Below, piece by piece: positions 13,050 to 24,503 of a DNA stretch of 64,000 nucleotides. Origin of the DNA: Brachynemurus nebulosus (Eukaryota; Arthropoda; Insecta; Neuroptera; Myrmeleontidae); the NCBI GenBank assembly GCA_035578155.1, contig JAPWDM010000005.1:28259608-28323607 (forward strand), read 5' to 3'. The position numbers were made by a program, and so were the translations under genes. Numbering within the stretch: position 1 is the stretch's first letter; every line of letters starts with the position of its first letter. Below the pieces are notes generated by a model that saw only the letters and a list, made by a program, of their open reading frames with translations, did no database searches and had not been told where the DNA came from.

Positions 13050-13564
13050 GGGGGGGCAAAATGTGGTACCCCAAAAATTTGGTAAAAATTTTTATTTTTT
13101 CAAATTTGATAATATTGAAAACCAAATAAATATATTATAATATATTATAAATATATTATATCAATATTTACAAAAAATATTGATAATGTAATTTTATGTA
13201 GCAAGAATTATTAAAAAAATAATTATTTTTCGCCTCTGCATCCACTACTAATATAAATGGTGATTCGTTTTACGTAAATTACTCCTAAAAAAATATTCGT
13301 TTTACGTAAATTACTCCTAAAAAAATATTCGTTTTACGTAAATTACTCCTAAATATTATTATCTAGTAGCTTCGCTTTCTGATGAATATACTTATAATCT
13401 TACATTATTAAGGGGTACCCCATTTTGCCCGGAAAATAAATTTTCTTACGGCAGCTGGAAATTTGATTATTTTACTTTAATCACGACTGAAAATAATAAG
13501 ATTCAGCATATTTCAGTCCTTAAAATCATAACGGTTTCTTAAGTACCCCGTTTTGGCCCCCCCC
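13050..13564. mobile_element. TA-flanked MITE with reiterated terminal motif
   Basis: The 515-bp element starts GGGGGGGCAAAATGTGGTAC and ends GTACCCCGTTTTGGCCCCCC, with TA outside both ends. The same motif occurs a third time inside, inverted, near 13411-13431 (GGGGTACCCCATTTTGCCC). A 32-bp direct tandem repeat is also embedded. It is non-autonomous. The TA target and G-rich termini fit a pogo/Tigger-like or other Tc1/mariner relative. Confidence 0.75.
13263..13350 (+). repeat. 32-bp tandem repeat, about 2.75 units
   Basis: Units beginning ATTCGTTTTACGTAAATTAC start at 13263, 13295 and 13327 and are identical over their shared length, which suggests recent expansion inside the MITE. Confidence 0.95.
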
Positions 13565-13566
13565 TA

Positions 13567-14640
13567 TACAAATATTCTGTTCTATGAATTAATTGAGATA
13601 AAAAAAATTTAAATTTTCAAATTAACTCTCAAATAAAATATAAAACCGATATAGATACACAGAAAGAAATATCGTGTCTTGAAAAAGTTGTATACAAAAA
13701 GAAAAACAGGTCCTTTTTTGAATCATAAAAATCCAACAACTTTGTCGACCAACTTTATTTTCAAGATACATCGTCATTTGATTTTCTAATTATTCTAATT
13801 TTAAAAAAAAAAATTTTAAAGTGTAAGGAGAGATGGGGACTCTCTTTCCTTTGAGAAATTTTCAGCGGGCCATGGGCCCAAGAATTGTAAGTTTCACAAA
13901 TGTAATAAAAATTATAATACATGAGAATTAATATGACTTTTCTACTTATTTAGGAATATATTGACTTTTATTTTCTAAATATCTAAAAGGAGCATTCAAA
14001 AGAATACATATAACTTGTTAGTATCTGCCATCAAGTAAATATAAATCCGTATATTAAAAGCAATCGGAAGAATCCTTATATAAAAACATTAAATAAATAA
14101 TAAGTATTTGAAAAATGTTACAATAACAATAACATTAACGGAAAAAGAACAACATTAGTTCCTCAATAATGTCATATAATAACGCGTTCGATAACAATTG
14201 ACAGTTATTGTTTTGAATAAGAAAAGAATAGAAAATATAATTTATATATGTATTATGTATTTACAAACAGTGAGATAGTGAAAAAAAGTAACAAACAACA
14301 AAAGACAATACAAGGATGGCTAACATAGGTACAAATTCATAACAAAAAGCCGATTTATCTTGTAAGACATAAATAACACACGGGAAAGTACCTATATACT
14401 AGTACATTGCAACTAACGTTGTGCAGAAATAAATACAAAAAGTATAATGTTGCAATATTGGACAGATGTATGTACTCTATGACTAACATAAGTATACCTT
14501 TGCAGTAAAAGGTTGCTACTCTACAAGACAATAACCCGGCGTTGTCAGTGTGTTGATCATATAGGAATATTGTTTGAGTTTTGCTTTTATCCGCTTTTAT
14601 AACACGACATTCAGTTTAAATATAATTTCTTAAGGGAACC
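13567..14640. other. AT-rich intergenic sequence
   Basis: No supported feature is seen. Confidence 0.5.
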
Positions 14641-14644
14641 AGAT

Positions 14645-14845
14645 GTTTTACCTAGCAATATGTAGCCTATGCCCGCCTTCGTACACTCCGCTAACAATAT
14701 ACAAAGTATGAAGTTACTAATTTGTTTCCTTTTTTTGCTGGTCGAGTAAAAAGTAGCCTATGCCCGTCTCCGTTTTCCCAGTTATCTCTATTCAAAGTTT
14801 CAAGTAGATTTGTTAAGCTATTGAGACGTGAAAGCGAAGGAATTA
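14645..14845 (+). repeat. Dispersed arthropod repeat fragment
   Basis: The phrase GTAGCCTATGCCCG occurs twice, about 85 bp apart. The second is followed by TTATCTCTATTC, TTTCAAGTAGATTTGTTAAG and GACGTGAAAGCG. This word order is familiar from abundant insect repeats associated with the tails of non-LTR elements. The identification is from memory of the pattern. No coding part is present. Confidence 0.5.
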
Positions 14846-14940
14846 TATTCCGGAAAACCGGGGGGTTGAATTGGAATATACTGTGCCCTTTCACACTGTA
14901 CTCTATGTCACTACTTAGACATTGTATTATTTTTATTTAA

Positions 14941-15514
14941 AATTGTTTTCAGCGCTTCCACCAAACTATTTTATCCATTATAATGTTCTTTTTCCCAGTG
15001 CCGCCACAATATTCCATTTTTCTATATCATTGTTGTCGATAAAGCACTTGGTATCATATTTAAATATGGTTTTAATATGAAACATTTGCAAAGGAAACAG
15101 TAAAAAATAATGTATATATGAATTTAGGTTATGTGGTACTTATAAATGTAGATAAAGCCTGATTCACACCGAAGTGTAAAGAAGTAAGTAGTAAGTAGAT
15201 TGAATACGGATCTACTGTGATTAAAAGAACCTGATACCTTGTGTCCATACTTTAATCTATTCTTTTTTATAGCTTATTGTCCTTTTCTATGTTGATATAG
15301 TGTATTCCAATAGGCAATAAACTATTGTGAATATAAGTAGTTTAAAAGAAAAAATTAAAAAAATGGATTCTTAATTTGTTGATCCATTTTTTCTTATTTA
15401 TTTAGTATAAGTTAAAAAGGCTTAATCTGAGTTAAGAAAACGTTTTTCGCAAGGAACACTGAAACTATCTTTCAAATAATATTGATCTTTAGTCCTTTTT
15501 GGAAATTCACTTAA
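14941..15514. other. AT-rich intergenic sequence
   Basis: A short inverted word pair (AAAAAATGGATTC and GATCCATTTTTTC near 15358-15392) forms a small hairpin. No other feature is seen. Confidence 0.45.
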
Positions 15515-15589
15515 TTTAGCGGGTGCCATGGAAAGACCTGAACCCGGGACAATGGCAGAAATTTATTTTGAGGCCCCGAGAAACCGAAA

Positions 15590-15661
<72 letters not shown>

Positions 15662-16184
15662 GTGTGTGTGTGTGTGTGTTTGTGTCTGCGCGATAACCCT
15701 CGAACGAAGTATCCAATCTTTACAAAATTTGGTGAGAAAATCAAAAGTCCCAGTAGCTTGGATGAGCAAAATTTTAGCCATTTTTCGACATTCTTAATGG
15801 TTTTTTGCAAAATTTGGTCAAATTTCAAATTTTTTTTACACCATCGAAAAGAGCGTAAAATATTGAATAATAAGACAAGCTTTTAAAACATTGTTCTAAG
15901 TGAACTAGGTTTTGAGGAAAATTAAGAAATTTTCTGATTTTCTTTACAGTACACACTCCATTGTTTTTGTCATTACAATAAGCAATAACAATACTTATAT
16001 CTGTTTCATTTTTCAAAATAATAATTAACTAACTTTTCAAGAACGCGTCATCATCGATTTTGAAATTGTTTTTTCACTGTTAGAGAGCTAAACTATTTTA
16101 GATGGATGCAAGTTGTTATATGAAATCCGCTAGTGTCCAATCTTTGGAAATTCACTATGTTATGCAGATGCTGCGACAGGGGTA
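15515..16184 (+). mobile_element. HINE-like element, family 2 copy a
   Basis: Order along the element: CCCGGGACAATGGCAGAAAT, an AAACCGAAAA phrase, (TA)n then (TG)n, CGATAACCCTCGAACGAA, CACCATCGAAAAGAGC, and one copy of the 120-bp unit that is tandem at 57-58 kb (here about 16040-16140). It ends GGAAATTCACTATGTTATGC followed by a small hairpin GCAGATGCTGC (16164-16174) and a T-rich edge. The same order is seen at 48421-48957. The 5' edge is weathered, so the start is approximate. No coding capacity is seen. Confidence 0.7.
15590..15684. repeat. (TA)n followed by (TG)n
   Basis: About 70 bp of TA with one TTTA interruption, then about 24 bp of TG. It is internal to the HINE-like element and corresponds to the microsatellite at the same place in the other copies. 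Confidence 0.97.
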
Positions 16185-16814
16185 TTTTTTATTGTAATTT
16201 GCTTATATTTGTATAAAAGTCATCGAAAAATACATCAGTTTTATGTGTAAATGTGCAAGCAAATCAATAAGACATTTTTTTTGTATGTTATGTATTGTTG
16301 CTTTACTCTACTAACGAAATCTGATTCTACTAGTTATGGTACATTTATAGATAGGACAGAAAATACAATAGGGTAGTAGTCAGGTATAATATGGAGTAAC
16401 TAACCTATGCGCTCTACTTACCACTTATTGTCTATTACGTCGGTGTGGACGAGGCATTAGAGTAAGAGTAGTAAACCACCTACAGTCTGCTTTAATATAC
16501 TCAACTATATAAATTTTTCGACAAGAATAAAAGGAAACGACAAATGCTCGACCAAAATTTTTGTTATTACTTTGTTTTCTCAATTTTATTTTGTATAATA
16601 TTTTATATAGTCAGATAATGTGGTTCTTTTTTTTTTACTTTCCTTTCCATATAAGCTATTTAGCGAAGTCATATCTGTAAGAAGGGATAAGTGTCAAGCA
16701 GGTCGCACACAATTTAACCATTTTGGTGTCTAAGAACGAAAAAAACCAGAAATGTGCCGCATTTGGACTTCTTATCTGTATATTTTTTATTTATGTAGGT
16801 ACGTATATTGGCGT
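16185..16814. other. AT-rich intergenic sequence
   Basis: No supported feature is seen. Confidence 0.5.
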
Positions 16815-16818
16815 TTAA

Positions 16819-17678
16819 GGGGGGAGTTCACGCTAGAAATGGCTAATAAACTAATTTTTTTCGAATTTCGTTTTTTGTTTTTATTTTGTTCTGTGGTTCT
16901 TTACAAACACGGTGATATATAAAACATGGCCAAAAAATTTTTTTTCAAGTAGAAAAATATTTATTTGTGAGCCGCTACACAGCCAAGTTGCTGCTCCTTT
17001 GAAGACAACGCTCCCCCCCCCCCTTGCGATTTGATCAGTAATATTTAATTTTGGTGTGTACATGAGTTATAGTATACATTGAGATAATGTTTTTTTTTTA
17101 TTTGTATGCCTTTGTAGACGTTTTAATAAACAATGAGTAAACCGCTTCTTTTGTTATTATTTTTGCTTTTTACCGTTTCCCGAAAGTTGTGTTTTTTCCG
17201 ACAAGGAAAATCATATCTCAAGTTCTAGATAAGATAGAGACTTAATTTTTTTAAAATTTTGTTCATAAACATATTGCGCATAAAGTGGAGTATGCTTTTT
17301 CCATTTGAACGATTGTAACTATTTTTTAACATTTTTTTTTAATAAAAAATTGGTTTTTATAATTTTTAGAAGTTTGGGATTACAATTTTATAGTTAATTT
17401 TTAAAATTATCTGAAACCCATACTCAGCTTTATGGACAGGTCCTTTAGGAATAAAATAATGAAAAAATATTTAAGAAATATTCATTACTTTTTGAGATAT
17501 GGCGTTCCTTGTAAACGCTTAAAAACTTGTGAAAAAGGGCCCTGTCCCCCCACAGGGAAGAGTAATGAATGTTTCAAAAATAAAATTTTCTATTTGAAAC
17601 CCTTCCTAATTTGAATAAAAAATTCAACAAGCAAAATAATCATAAATAAAAAAGTTGCTTTTTTATTTGAACTCCCAC
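16819..17678 (+). mobile_element. TTAA-flanked MITE, family D copy 1
   Basis: TTAA lies at 16815-16818 and 17679-17682. The left end GGGGGGAGTTCACGCTAG is mirrored at the right by TGAACTCCCAC, giving a short terminal repeat. A second copy in the same orientation lies at 50271-51125 and aligns from end to end, including GCCGCTACACAGCCAAGTTG and GTTCCTTGTAAACGC. No transposase frame is visible. Confidence 0.82.
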
Positions 17679-17964
17679 TTAAGTCAATGAATATCTCTAG
17701 AATTACTGGGGCTAGAGAAATGAAACCAGGCTAAATTTTTTTTTTTCATGGGGCATTAATAGAAGTAAAATTTTGACACATTTTGTCCAGTAGCTCTGAA
17801 ATTATCGCCATTTTTAACTTTTTAGAAAAATTGTGGATTTTGATTTTTGTATTTTCTCCGGATTTGGTTTTGATTTCTCCGGAAATTGACGAATCTTAGA
17901 CCAGTACTATAACAAATGCTGTTTTCATTTTAAAGGCCCTTATCTTCCCTATCAGAAGTGTAAA

Positions 17965-18175
17965 ATTTTTGGAATTTCGCAGCAAGGTGGGTGTCGTAAC
18001 ATAATTGCAGTTCGCAATCGATTTATTTCAAAATGACGTCACAGTGCGTGGGAGTGACTTGAAATACAAACTTTCTCCTTTGAAAGGGATCGAGTGCAAA
18101 ATTTCGAACATTTTTACAGATTATAATTTTTAGAAATTTCAATTTGCAACAATTTTGCAGCTAACTATAAAAATA
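17965..18175 (+). repeat. Dispersed repeat, inverted partner of 20590-20805
   Basis: The words GGAATTTCGCAGCAAGGTGG, AAAATGACGTCACAGTGCGT and GTGACTTGAAATACAAACTT recur in the same order, with substitutions, on the minus strand of 20590-20805. No family is recognised. The two copies flank the TA element at 19520-20470, but nothing shows that they belong to it. Confidence 0.65.
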
Positions 18176-19517
18176 CGTAGGAATATGTATAAATTTTGCA
18201 TGGGACAAAATATGTGTTGTCCAGTGTAATGTATAATTCGTTTCTGGTGTCTTCTAAGCCAACGAAAGTTACGAAAATAATTTAATTTGATGGAATTTGG
18301 GCAATTTCATTAAGAAATTTTAATTTTTTGCGGGTGAAATTGAAATGACTATAGTACTATTTATCAAGCATAAAACTACCCGGACTCTGTATGTGATTCT
18401 ACACCGAAAAAGAAGTATAGTTTTTTATTATTAATTAATACAACCACATTTATACTAATGAACTTTAGCTTTCTTAATTTTATTTTTATTAAATCTGGGA
18501 AAAATTCATAGTTAGCTACTATCACTACTATATTGTAAAGTGTACGTGTACAAAATAAAAATTTTAGAAAAGATTAAATTAACAGAAAAAATTCCTTCTA
18601 TCTGAAGTGATTCATTTGCACTTGCGAGGAACACTCGTATATTATATAAACATTGTTATCTAATGTCACTTTTAAGTACACAACAGATGGGTACCTATCT
18701 GTAGCCAGCGGGTGAACAGACCAACCGCGCGCGTCAGACATCATTGTTCAGCTAGCACAAGAAAATGTGCTGAATCATTAGCTGATATTGTCAACGAACT
18801 ATTATTATTCGCAATTTCGCTACTATCTGCTTGTGTTACTTATAACTGAACATGTTATCATGTGAAATAGTACAGTATGCTTAAGAAAATATATATAGAA
18901 TAGAATACATGAGTGGGTGAAGGTGTTATGTAATATTTTTATAATTTTACAGTAGAAGCGTTTGAAAATTTTTATTTACATATACCTACTTCCCATGCAA
19001 TAGGCCGCATGTTTATTATTGAATGTTTACAAAACTATTGGACGTAATGAAACCGAATTTTAATATATGATACTTGAGCATAGAGTATTTAAAAATTTGG
19101 CAAGAAATGAATTTTTGGAAAAAATGTTACATAACACCTTCATCCACTCATGTGTTCAATTATATTGTAGAAATAAGTTCTTAATACTGGTAGAATTTTT
19201 CCGATTTTGACAGTAAAAAATTGACAAAATAAAAAGTTAATGCTTGATGGCATCATCAAGCATATTATTATAGTTTTTGAAAAATTTGTAATTGTACAGA
19301 TGTCCGTTTTTACTTCCACAACTTTCCGCAATTGAACTCTGACGTAACTGATACGTAACGATGACCGAATAAGATTAAAAAATGATTTAAAAATTATAAC
19401 CTCAAGAACAACTTAAAACAGGTGACAGTCCAATTGTAGGAGATTCTCGTACCGTTTTTATTTTCTGAAAGCTGCTGGGAGGAGGGATTGGAGTTAGTAA
19501 CTGATAAGGCATTAATA
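18176..19517. other. AT-rich intergenic sequence
   Basis: A slightly GC-richer patch occurs at 18700-18740. No gene or bounded repeat is supported. Confidence 0.5.
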
Positions 19518-19519
19518 TA

Positions 19520-20470
19520 GGGTAAGTGCGGGAGAGATGCCGCAGTAGCCACAGGTCGTCCGTTGATTGATAGCGCTATTAATGGATTGTATGTTTAAAA
19601 TAAGTTACTTATTTAAGCTGTATATGGTAACATTTATGATTAGTCCATCAGTTTAGTAATTATCTAACTTTTTATTATTGAAAATTAAAATTTTTAACGT
19701 AATATTTTATCAAGCATTTAATTCATTAGAATTTAAGAATGTATATTTCATTGTTTTAATGAAAATGAGTTTTGTTATTAATTTAGGTGTATTTTAAAAG
19801 TACTGTATAAAATTTTAGGTTAGAATTCCGCACTATGCTTGCTATAGCAACATGCGGCATCTATCCCAGTAAAAAGGAGAGATGCCGCATTTAAAGTTGG
19901 TATAGATGCCGCATCATATTACATATTAAAAGCATAGACTTATAACTTAATTACACAGTTTTCTTTTTGAATGTAAATTATGCCACATAAATATAAAAGA
20001 TCCATTAATGGATCAGGAAGAGCTCCCATATTAGTAGAAATAACGAAAATAATGATGATTACCTGTGTATTGACTGTTTTGAAAAGTACTCAGAAACAAC
20101 AAAAGAAGTTGACTGGTTTAGATGTATAAAATGCCAAAAATGGTTACATATGACATGCATCATGTATGGAAATGTGTGTAATATATGTACAAGAGGGACG
20201 CTGCGCCAAAATTTTTAATATGAAAAATGCGACGTCTCTCCTTCTTTGATGTGGCATCTCTCCCATAGGTGTGGGAGAGACACCGCTTTGCAGGCACTAC
20301 AAAAATGTTAATTATGAATCCTTTATGACTCAAAATTTAAAATTACTTATAAATCATTTTAAAAAACAATGTTTATATTTATTGTGTACCAAATTTCAAT
20401 TCAATTAGATGCATACTTAAAGAATTATCAAGTGTTTTCAAAATGTGCGGCATCTCTCCCGCATGCATCC
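19520..20470 (+). mobile_element. TA-flanked pogo-like transposon remnant
   Basis: The 951-bp element has TA outside both ends. It starts GGGTAAGTGCGGGAGAGATG and ends CATCTCTCCCGCATGCATCC. The motif GAGAGATGCCGCA is repeated inside: near 19876-19891, in shortened form near 19905-19915, and as diverged inverted or direct forms near 20232-20285. A Cys/His-rich frame at 20009-20218 lies inside. TA target duplication plus a PHD-like C-terminal finger is a combination seen in pogo/Tigger-type transposons. The DDE core is missing, so this copy is deleted. Confidence 0.75.
20009..20218 (+). pseudogene. PHD-like zinc-finger tail of a transposase
   Basis: The frame is open between a TAA at 20006 and a TAA at 20216-20218. 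It contains, in order, CIDC, then after 18 residues CIKC, then WLHMTC, then CNIC, which is a C4HC3 arrangement. A Trp two residues before the third Cys pair (DWFRC) and the Trp in KWLH match the usual PHD-like finger carried at the C-terminus of some pogo/Tigger-like insect transposases. There is no ATG and no upstream catalytic domain, so it is most simply the last exon fragment of a deleted transposase gene inside the 19520-20470 element. Confidence 0.65.
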
Positions 20471-20589
20471 TATACCTAATTATTTATGATTAATAACCAA
20501 AAAATCCACAATGAAAAAGACCAGTTCAAAGATTGTAAATAATCAAAATTCATTTTACGATTTTAAGTGTAAATTTGTGCATTTTTAAA

Positions 20590-20805
20590 TCAACTTGTTG
20601 GAAACAAAGTCGTTGAAACTGAAATTTCTGCAAATTATGTTTCATAAAATTTTGTCGCAACTTTGTCCTGGGCCCTTTCACAGGGGAGAATTCATATTTC
20701 AAGTCATCCCCACCCATTGTGACGACATTTTAAAATAAAACTGATTACCGATTGAAAGTATGTATGCTACGATCTCCGTCTTGCCGCAAAATTTCAAGGT
20801 TTCGG
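20590..20805 (-). repeat. Dispersed repeat, inverted partner of 17965-18175
   Basis: Reads on the minus strand with the same word order as 17965-18175, including AAAATGTCGTCACAATGGGT and GATGACTTGAAATATGAATT. Divergence is moderate. Confidence 0.65.
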
Positions 20806-20876
20806 TGAAAATCGCATAGGCGCAAACTAGTAGGTACCTACTTATAATTGTCATACTTCTTATAATATAACCTATA

Positions 20877-21737
20877 AGGTAACGGGCCTAGTTTCTGACC
20901 TTTTAAGAGTGACGGCTGAGGTTAAACGACAGTAATAAATATAAGTTTCAACTTAAGAGACAATTAATAATTTTATCAACTAGTTTATGGCTTTCAAAAT
21001 AAAGCCATACAAGTAAAATAATTATTTGAATTGAATTAATAATTTAAATTAATGTTTTAAAAATTGACAAAAAGGACCCAGTTTCTGACCTTCAAAATTT
21101 CTCATGTGACAGTTTCTGACCCTGACAGTGGCCTAGTTTCTGATTCTTAAATTTAAAAATACAGTTTTTTAAAATTTAATTTATAAATAATTTTTTATTG
21201 ATAAAAATGAATGTTTAATGTTATATACGTTACGAAAAATAACAAAAACTAATCGAAGATAACTATAAATAACAAAATAACTAACAAAAACTGGTTAGAA
21301 TTTAATTGGGCCATACCACTTTAGAAGTGAGCCTAGTAATTGACCCTCATATTTCAATAATAAAAATCATTCTAAGGTATTTTATAAATATTTTAAAATA
21401 AATTTTAAACAAATATTAACCTGCTCATATATTTTTAATTAAGTTTTCATACTTACATGATGAATATTGCACAGATCAAAATGAGTACTTTGTAACATAA
21501 ACTGTTAAGAAACTACCAAAAAAATAATGTTTACACACATTTTAAACTTAAAAATTTTTTTTTATTTAGTTAATATATTCTAAACTTTTTAAATTGCTGT
21601 TCATTAGACACAGAATAGATTACTTTAAATTAAGAATTTATTTTTTTTCTTATTTAAAATATAGTTTTTTTATTAATTTATAACAAAGTTGAAAAGTTCA
21701 GAAACTGGGCCAGGGTCAATTACCGGGTCTTTTACCT
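20877..21737. mobile_element. TA-flanked element with reiterated CTAGTTTCTGACC motif
   Basis: TA lies at 20875-20876 and 21738-21739. The left end is AGGTAACGGGCCTAGTTTCT and the right end is the diverged complement (AATTACCGGGTCTTTTACCT). The phrase GGNCCNAGTTTCTGACC recurs near 21080 and 21125. Related forms GCCTAGTAATTGACC and CAGAAACTGGGCC occur near 21330 and 21697. The interior is very AT-rich and lacks a transposase. Confidence 0.72.
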
Positions 21738-21739
21738 TA

Positions 21740-22152
21740 TGGACGGGAAAGTAAAAATATATAAAATTCTAAAACACTTGGTATCTACTCTCAGATATAA
21801 ATGCAATATCTATGTGCATATCTCATTACATTGCAACTGTGTGCATACATATTACATTATAACAACAGTCTAGGGTACGGTATTCTCATGTAAATGGCAC
21901 GATTCTTTTATGTAAATATTGAAGATACTACACGTACATACAATCTGTGTGTATATCATATAATAAGAAAAATTGCTTACCACTGAAATGTCTTCTCATG
22001 TCTGTTATTATTATTTTTTTTCTTTTCTTTTATCAAAATGAATTATTTTAATGAGGTCCGGATGTAATTTGTCACATATACGGGACGGAATGGCACTTAC
22101 CTGCAAAAGAAAGAAAATATTAGATTTAATAATTTGTTTCATAGTATTTTTC
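21740..22152. other. AT-rich intergenic sequence
   Basis: No supported feature is seen. Confidence 0.5.
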
Positions 22153-22156
22153 TTAA

Positions 22157-23067
22157 CCCTAGAATCATACGTTGGTCTACGATAAACGTTAATTATACAT
22201 CGACGTCGTTTTGACGGATGGACTTTTTACGGAGAGTTTTAGAGTTTATTTGCAAAAAACATTTTTTTTACATACCTAACAATACTACAAAAGCGAACAA
22301 AATATTTAAAAAAATTGAATTTGGAAAAATTTCTTAATGTAAATATTTATTAATTTTTTTAATCTTTTTATCAAAGCAAATTTTCATTATAAAAATTTAA
22401 AAAAATAGATAAATACATCAATTGTAATAATTAATTTATGAATTATTATGAGTCAGTGGACATGTGTGACTTTACAGAATGTGAAATTTCTCAGTCATAA
22501 ATATTCCTATAGATATGTAGTTATTTCCCCATTAGGCACATTTGTAAATTTTCTAAAATTTGTTAGTAATTTTTCGAATAAGATCTCAAAAAATAATAAA
22601 AATTAAAATATTTTTCACAAAATAAATTGTTAATCTTTTATTAAGTCATTCGAAATGCATTTTTTAGTTTTCGATTCAATATATTAAAACTTCAGTATTA
22701 TGTCGTCTCTATAAGTCAAACAGCTGTAATCATCTTTCACATTACGATAATCATTGAATAAATTAATGATAACATCCATATCTTTAATAAATTTTAGAAA
22801 AAAATTAGGAAAACTTTTATATGTAGTGTACAAGACCTTCAAAAAAAAAACATACGTTAATAATACATCGACGTCCTTTTGACGGACACTATTTCAATAC
22901 AAACAAAACGACAATGACTATAAACAAAATAAATACGTCTTATGTGTTATAACAACAAATAAATTAGATAACAGAAATCCCACAGCAAGCACGTACCGAC
23001 AAGTTATAGTATTGGAGCAGGTAGAGAAGTTCGTTCGTCGTTTTGACGTGTACGTATGATTCTAGGG
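22157..23067. mobile_element. piggyBac-like MITE
   Basis: TTAA at 22153-22156 and 23068-23071 brackets 911 bp beginning CCCTAGAATCATACGTTGGT and ending ACGTATGATTCTAGGG. CCCTAGAA next to TTAA is the classic piggyBac terminal signature. A subterminal module, ATACATCGACGTCGTTTTGA at 22194-22213, is repeated in direct orientation near 22860-22883 (ATACATCGACGTCCTTTTGA), and CGTCGTTTTGACG appears again near the right end. No transposase is present, so movement would depend on a piggyBac-type enzyme encoded elsewhere. Confidence 0.85.
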
Positions 23068-23071
23068 TTAA

Positions 23072-24218
23072 TAATACACCAATATTTTAGTGAGAAATAA
23101 AACTTTTTTTTTGAAGGAGATGTTAAAGGGTGATACTACTTAGGTGTTTTCATGTGCCCCTTATGATTTGTGTTAGTTATATAGTATAAGGTGTATCAAG
23201 CAACAAAGGCCATATAAATTTTAACATGGAAAAAATCAATGGTTTAAAGTAGAAAATAATGTTTTGAAATAATCAAAAGTCAATGGCAGCCAGTTTATTG
23301 CAATAATTATATTAAGTAATTCTTAAATTAATGTAGATTGAACTATACTATTAAACAACGTAGATAATATTTAGTAAAAATTGTTATACTCGTTATAACA
23401 GTACGTTGATTTTAAAAAAAATATCATTTTAAAATTTAATCTCTGGGTAATAAAAATCATACCTACAAAAAGTAGCATTATTTGTACCTTAGATGGTACA
23501 AATAGTTAAAAAATTCTATACAAAATATGAAATACGGAAAAATGTATTAATTAACAAACAGATTTGATTTTTATTAAACGAGCTGTAATAGTTTTCGAAT
23601 GAAATGATTTTCAAAAATACCTAGCCTAGCATATAAGACCAATTATCTCAAGAACGCAGAATGATTACATAGAGGCTGAAGACATGTATATTGAATATTT
23701 ATTACTTATCAACATCATTTTGAAAAAAATAATATTGTTATATTGGTATGGTTTAAAAAACTTTAGAATAATTATAAACTTAATTTACTTGTTGCGTTAA
23801 TTAGATATTCAAATTACTATTGGTAATGATATCGATGTAATGATCAGTAGAGATGCAAATTTTTCTTTTCAAACTAAATAGAAAATAACTTTATTAGTCT
23901 TACACTTTAAGTTATAGTTCACCAACTGACTACTAGCTAGGTATAGACAATTTACAATTAGATACCTACAAGTTAAATATCTAATGAGAATAAATACCTA
24001 ATTAGTTTTATTTATTATTATTAAGTACCTATAAATCGGTTTGAGGTTACTACTTGCGTTCTCAGCAAGCACATCTCGAGCCTTGAACCGAAAGTTGCAG
24101 GATACCATGCAATTTTATCCCGTGTCCTAATCTGTAATAGCAATTCATCTTCATCCTATTTTGAATCGAACTATCTATAAAGGGTAAAGAATTGCTGCTT
24201 CTCCAAAAAAGTTATCTA
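23072..24218. other. AT-rich intergenic sequence
   Basis: Recurrent TACCTA and AGGTA words lie around 23940-24030. There is no gene or bounded repeat. Confidence 0.5.
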
Positions 24219-24503
24219 TCTATAGAAACCACCAACAAAGTAATTTAAACGATAATTAATTCAGAAAAAAAAGACAAACACTTAAAAATATTATTTTAAA
24301 AAGTAATAAAAATGTCAAAAATAGTGATAATAATAGAAGAAAGTATGTGAAATTCGTAATAAAAAATAGTATGTGCAACTGGTGCGGGATTGTCGATTGC
24401 CCCACTCAAGCGAATGAGCGCACTCACTACGTTCGTGCGCTCAACTTCGCTTTCGTGGGCAATCGACAATTTTTTGCACTTATTGCACAATATACTATTG
24501 TAT
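24219..24503 (-). repeat. Hairpin-bearing dispersed repeat, copy 2
   Basis: Opposite-strand copy of 1074-1340. The hairpin spans 24384 to about 24476: GCGGGATTGTCGATTGCCCC pairs with GGGCAATCGACAATT, and AAGCGAA pairs with TTCGCTT. The loop contains an added GTGCGCTCA word. The flanking 24219-24370 matches the AT-rich tail of copy 1. Confidence 0.75.
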
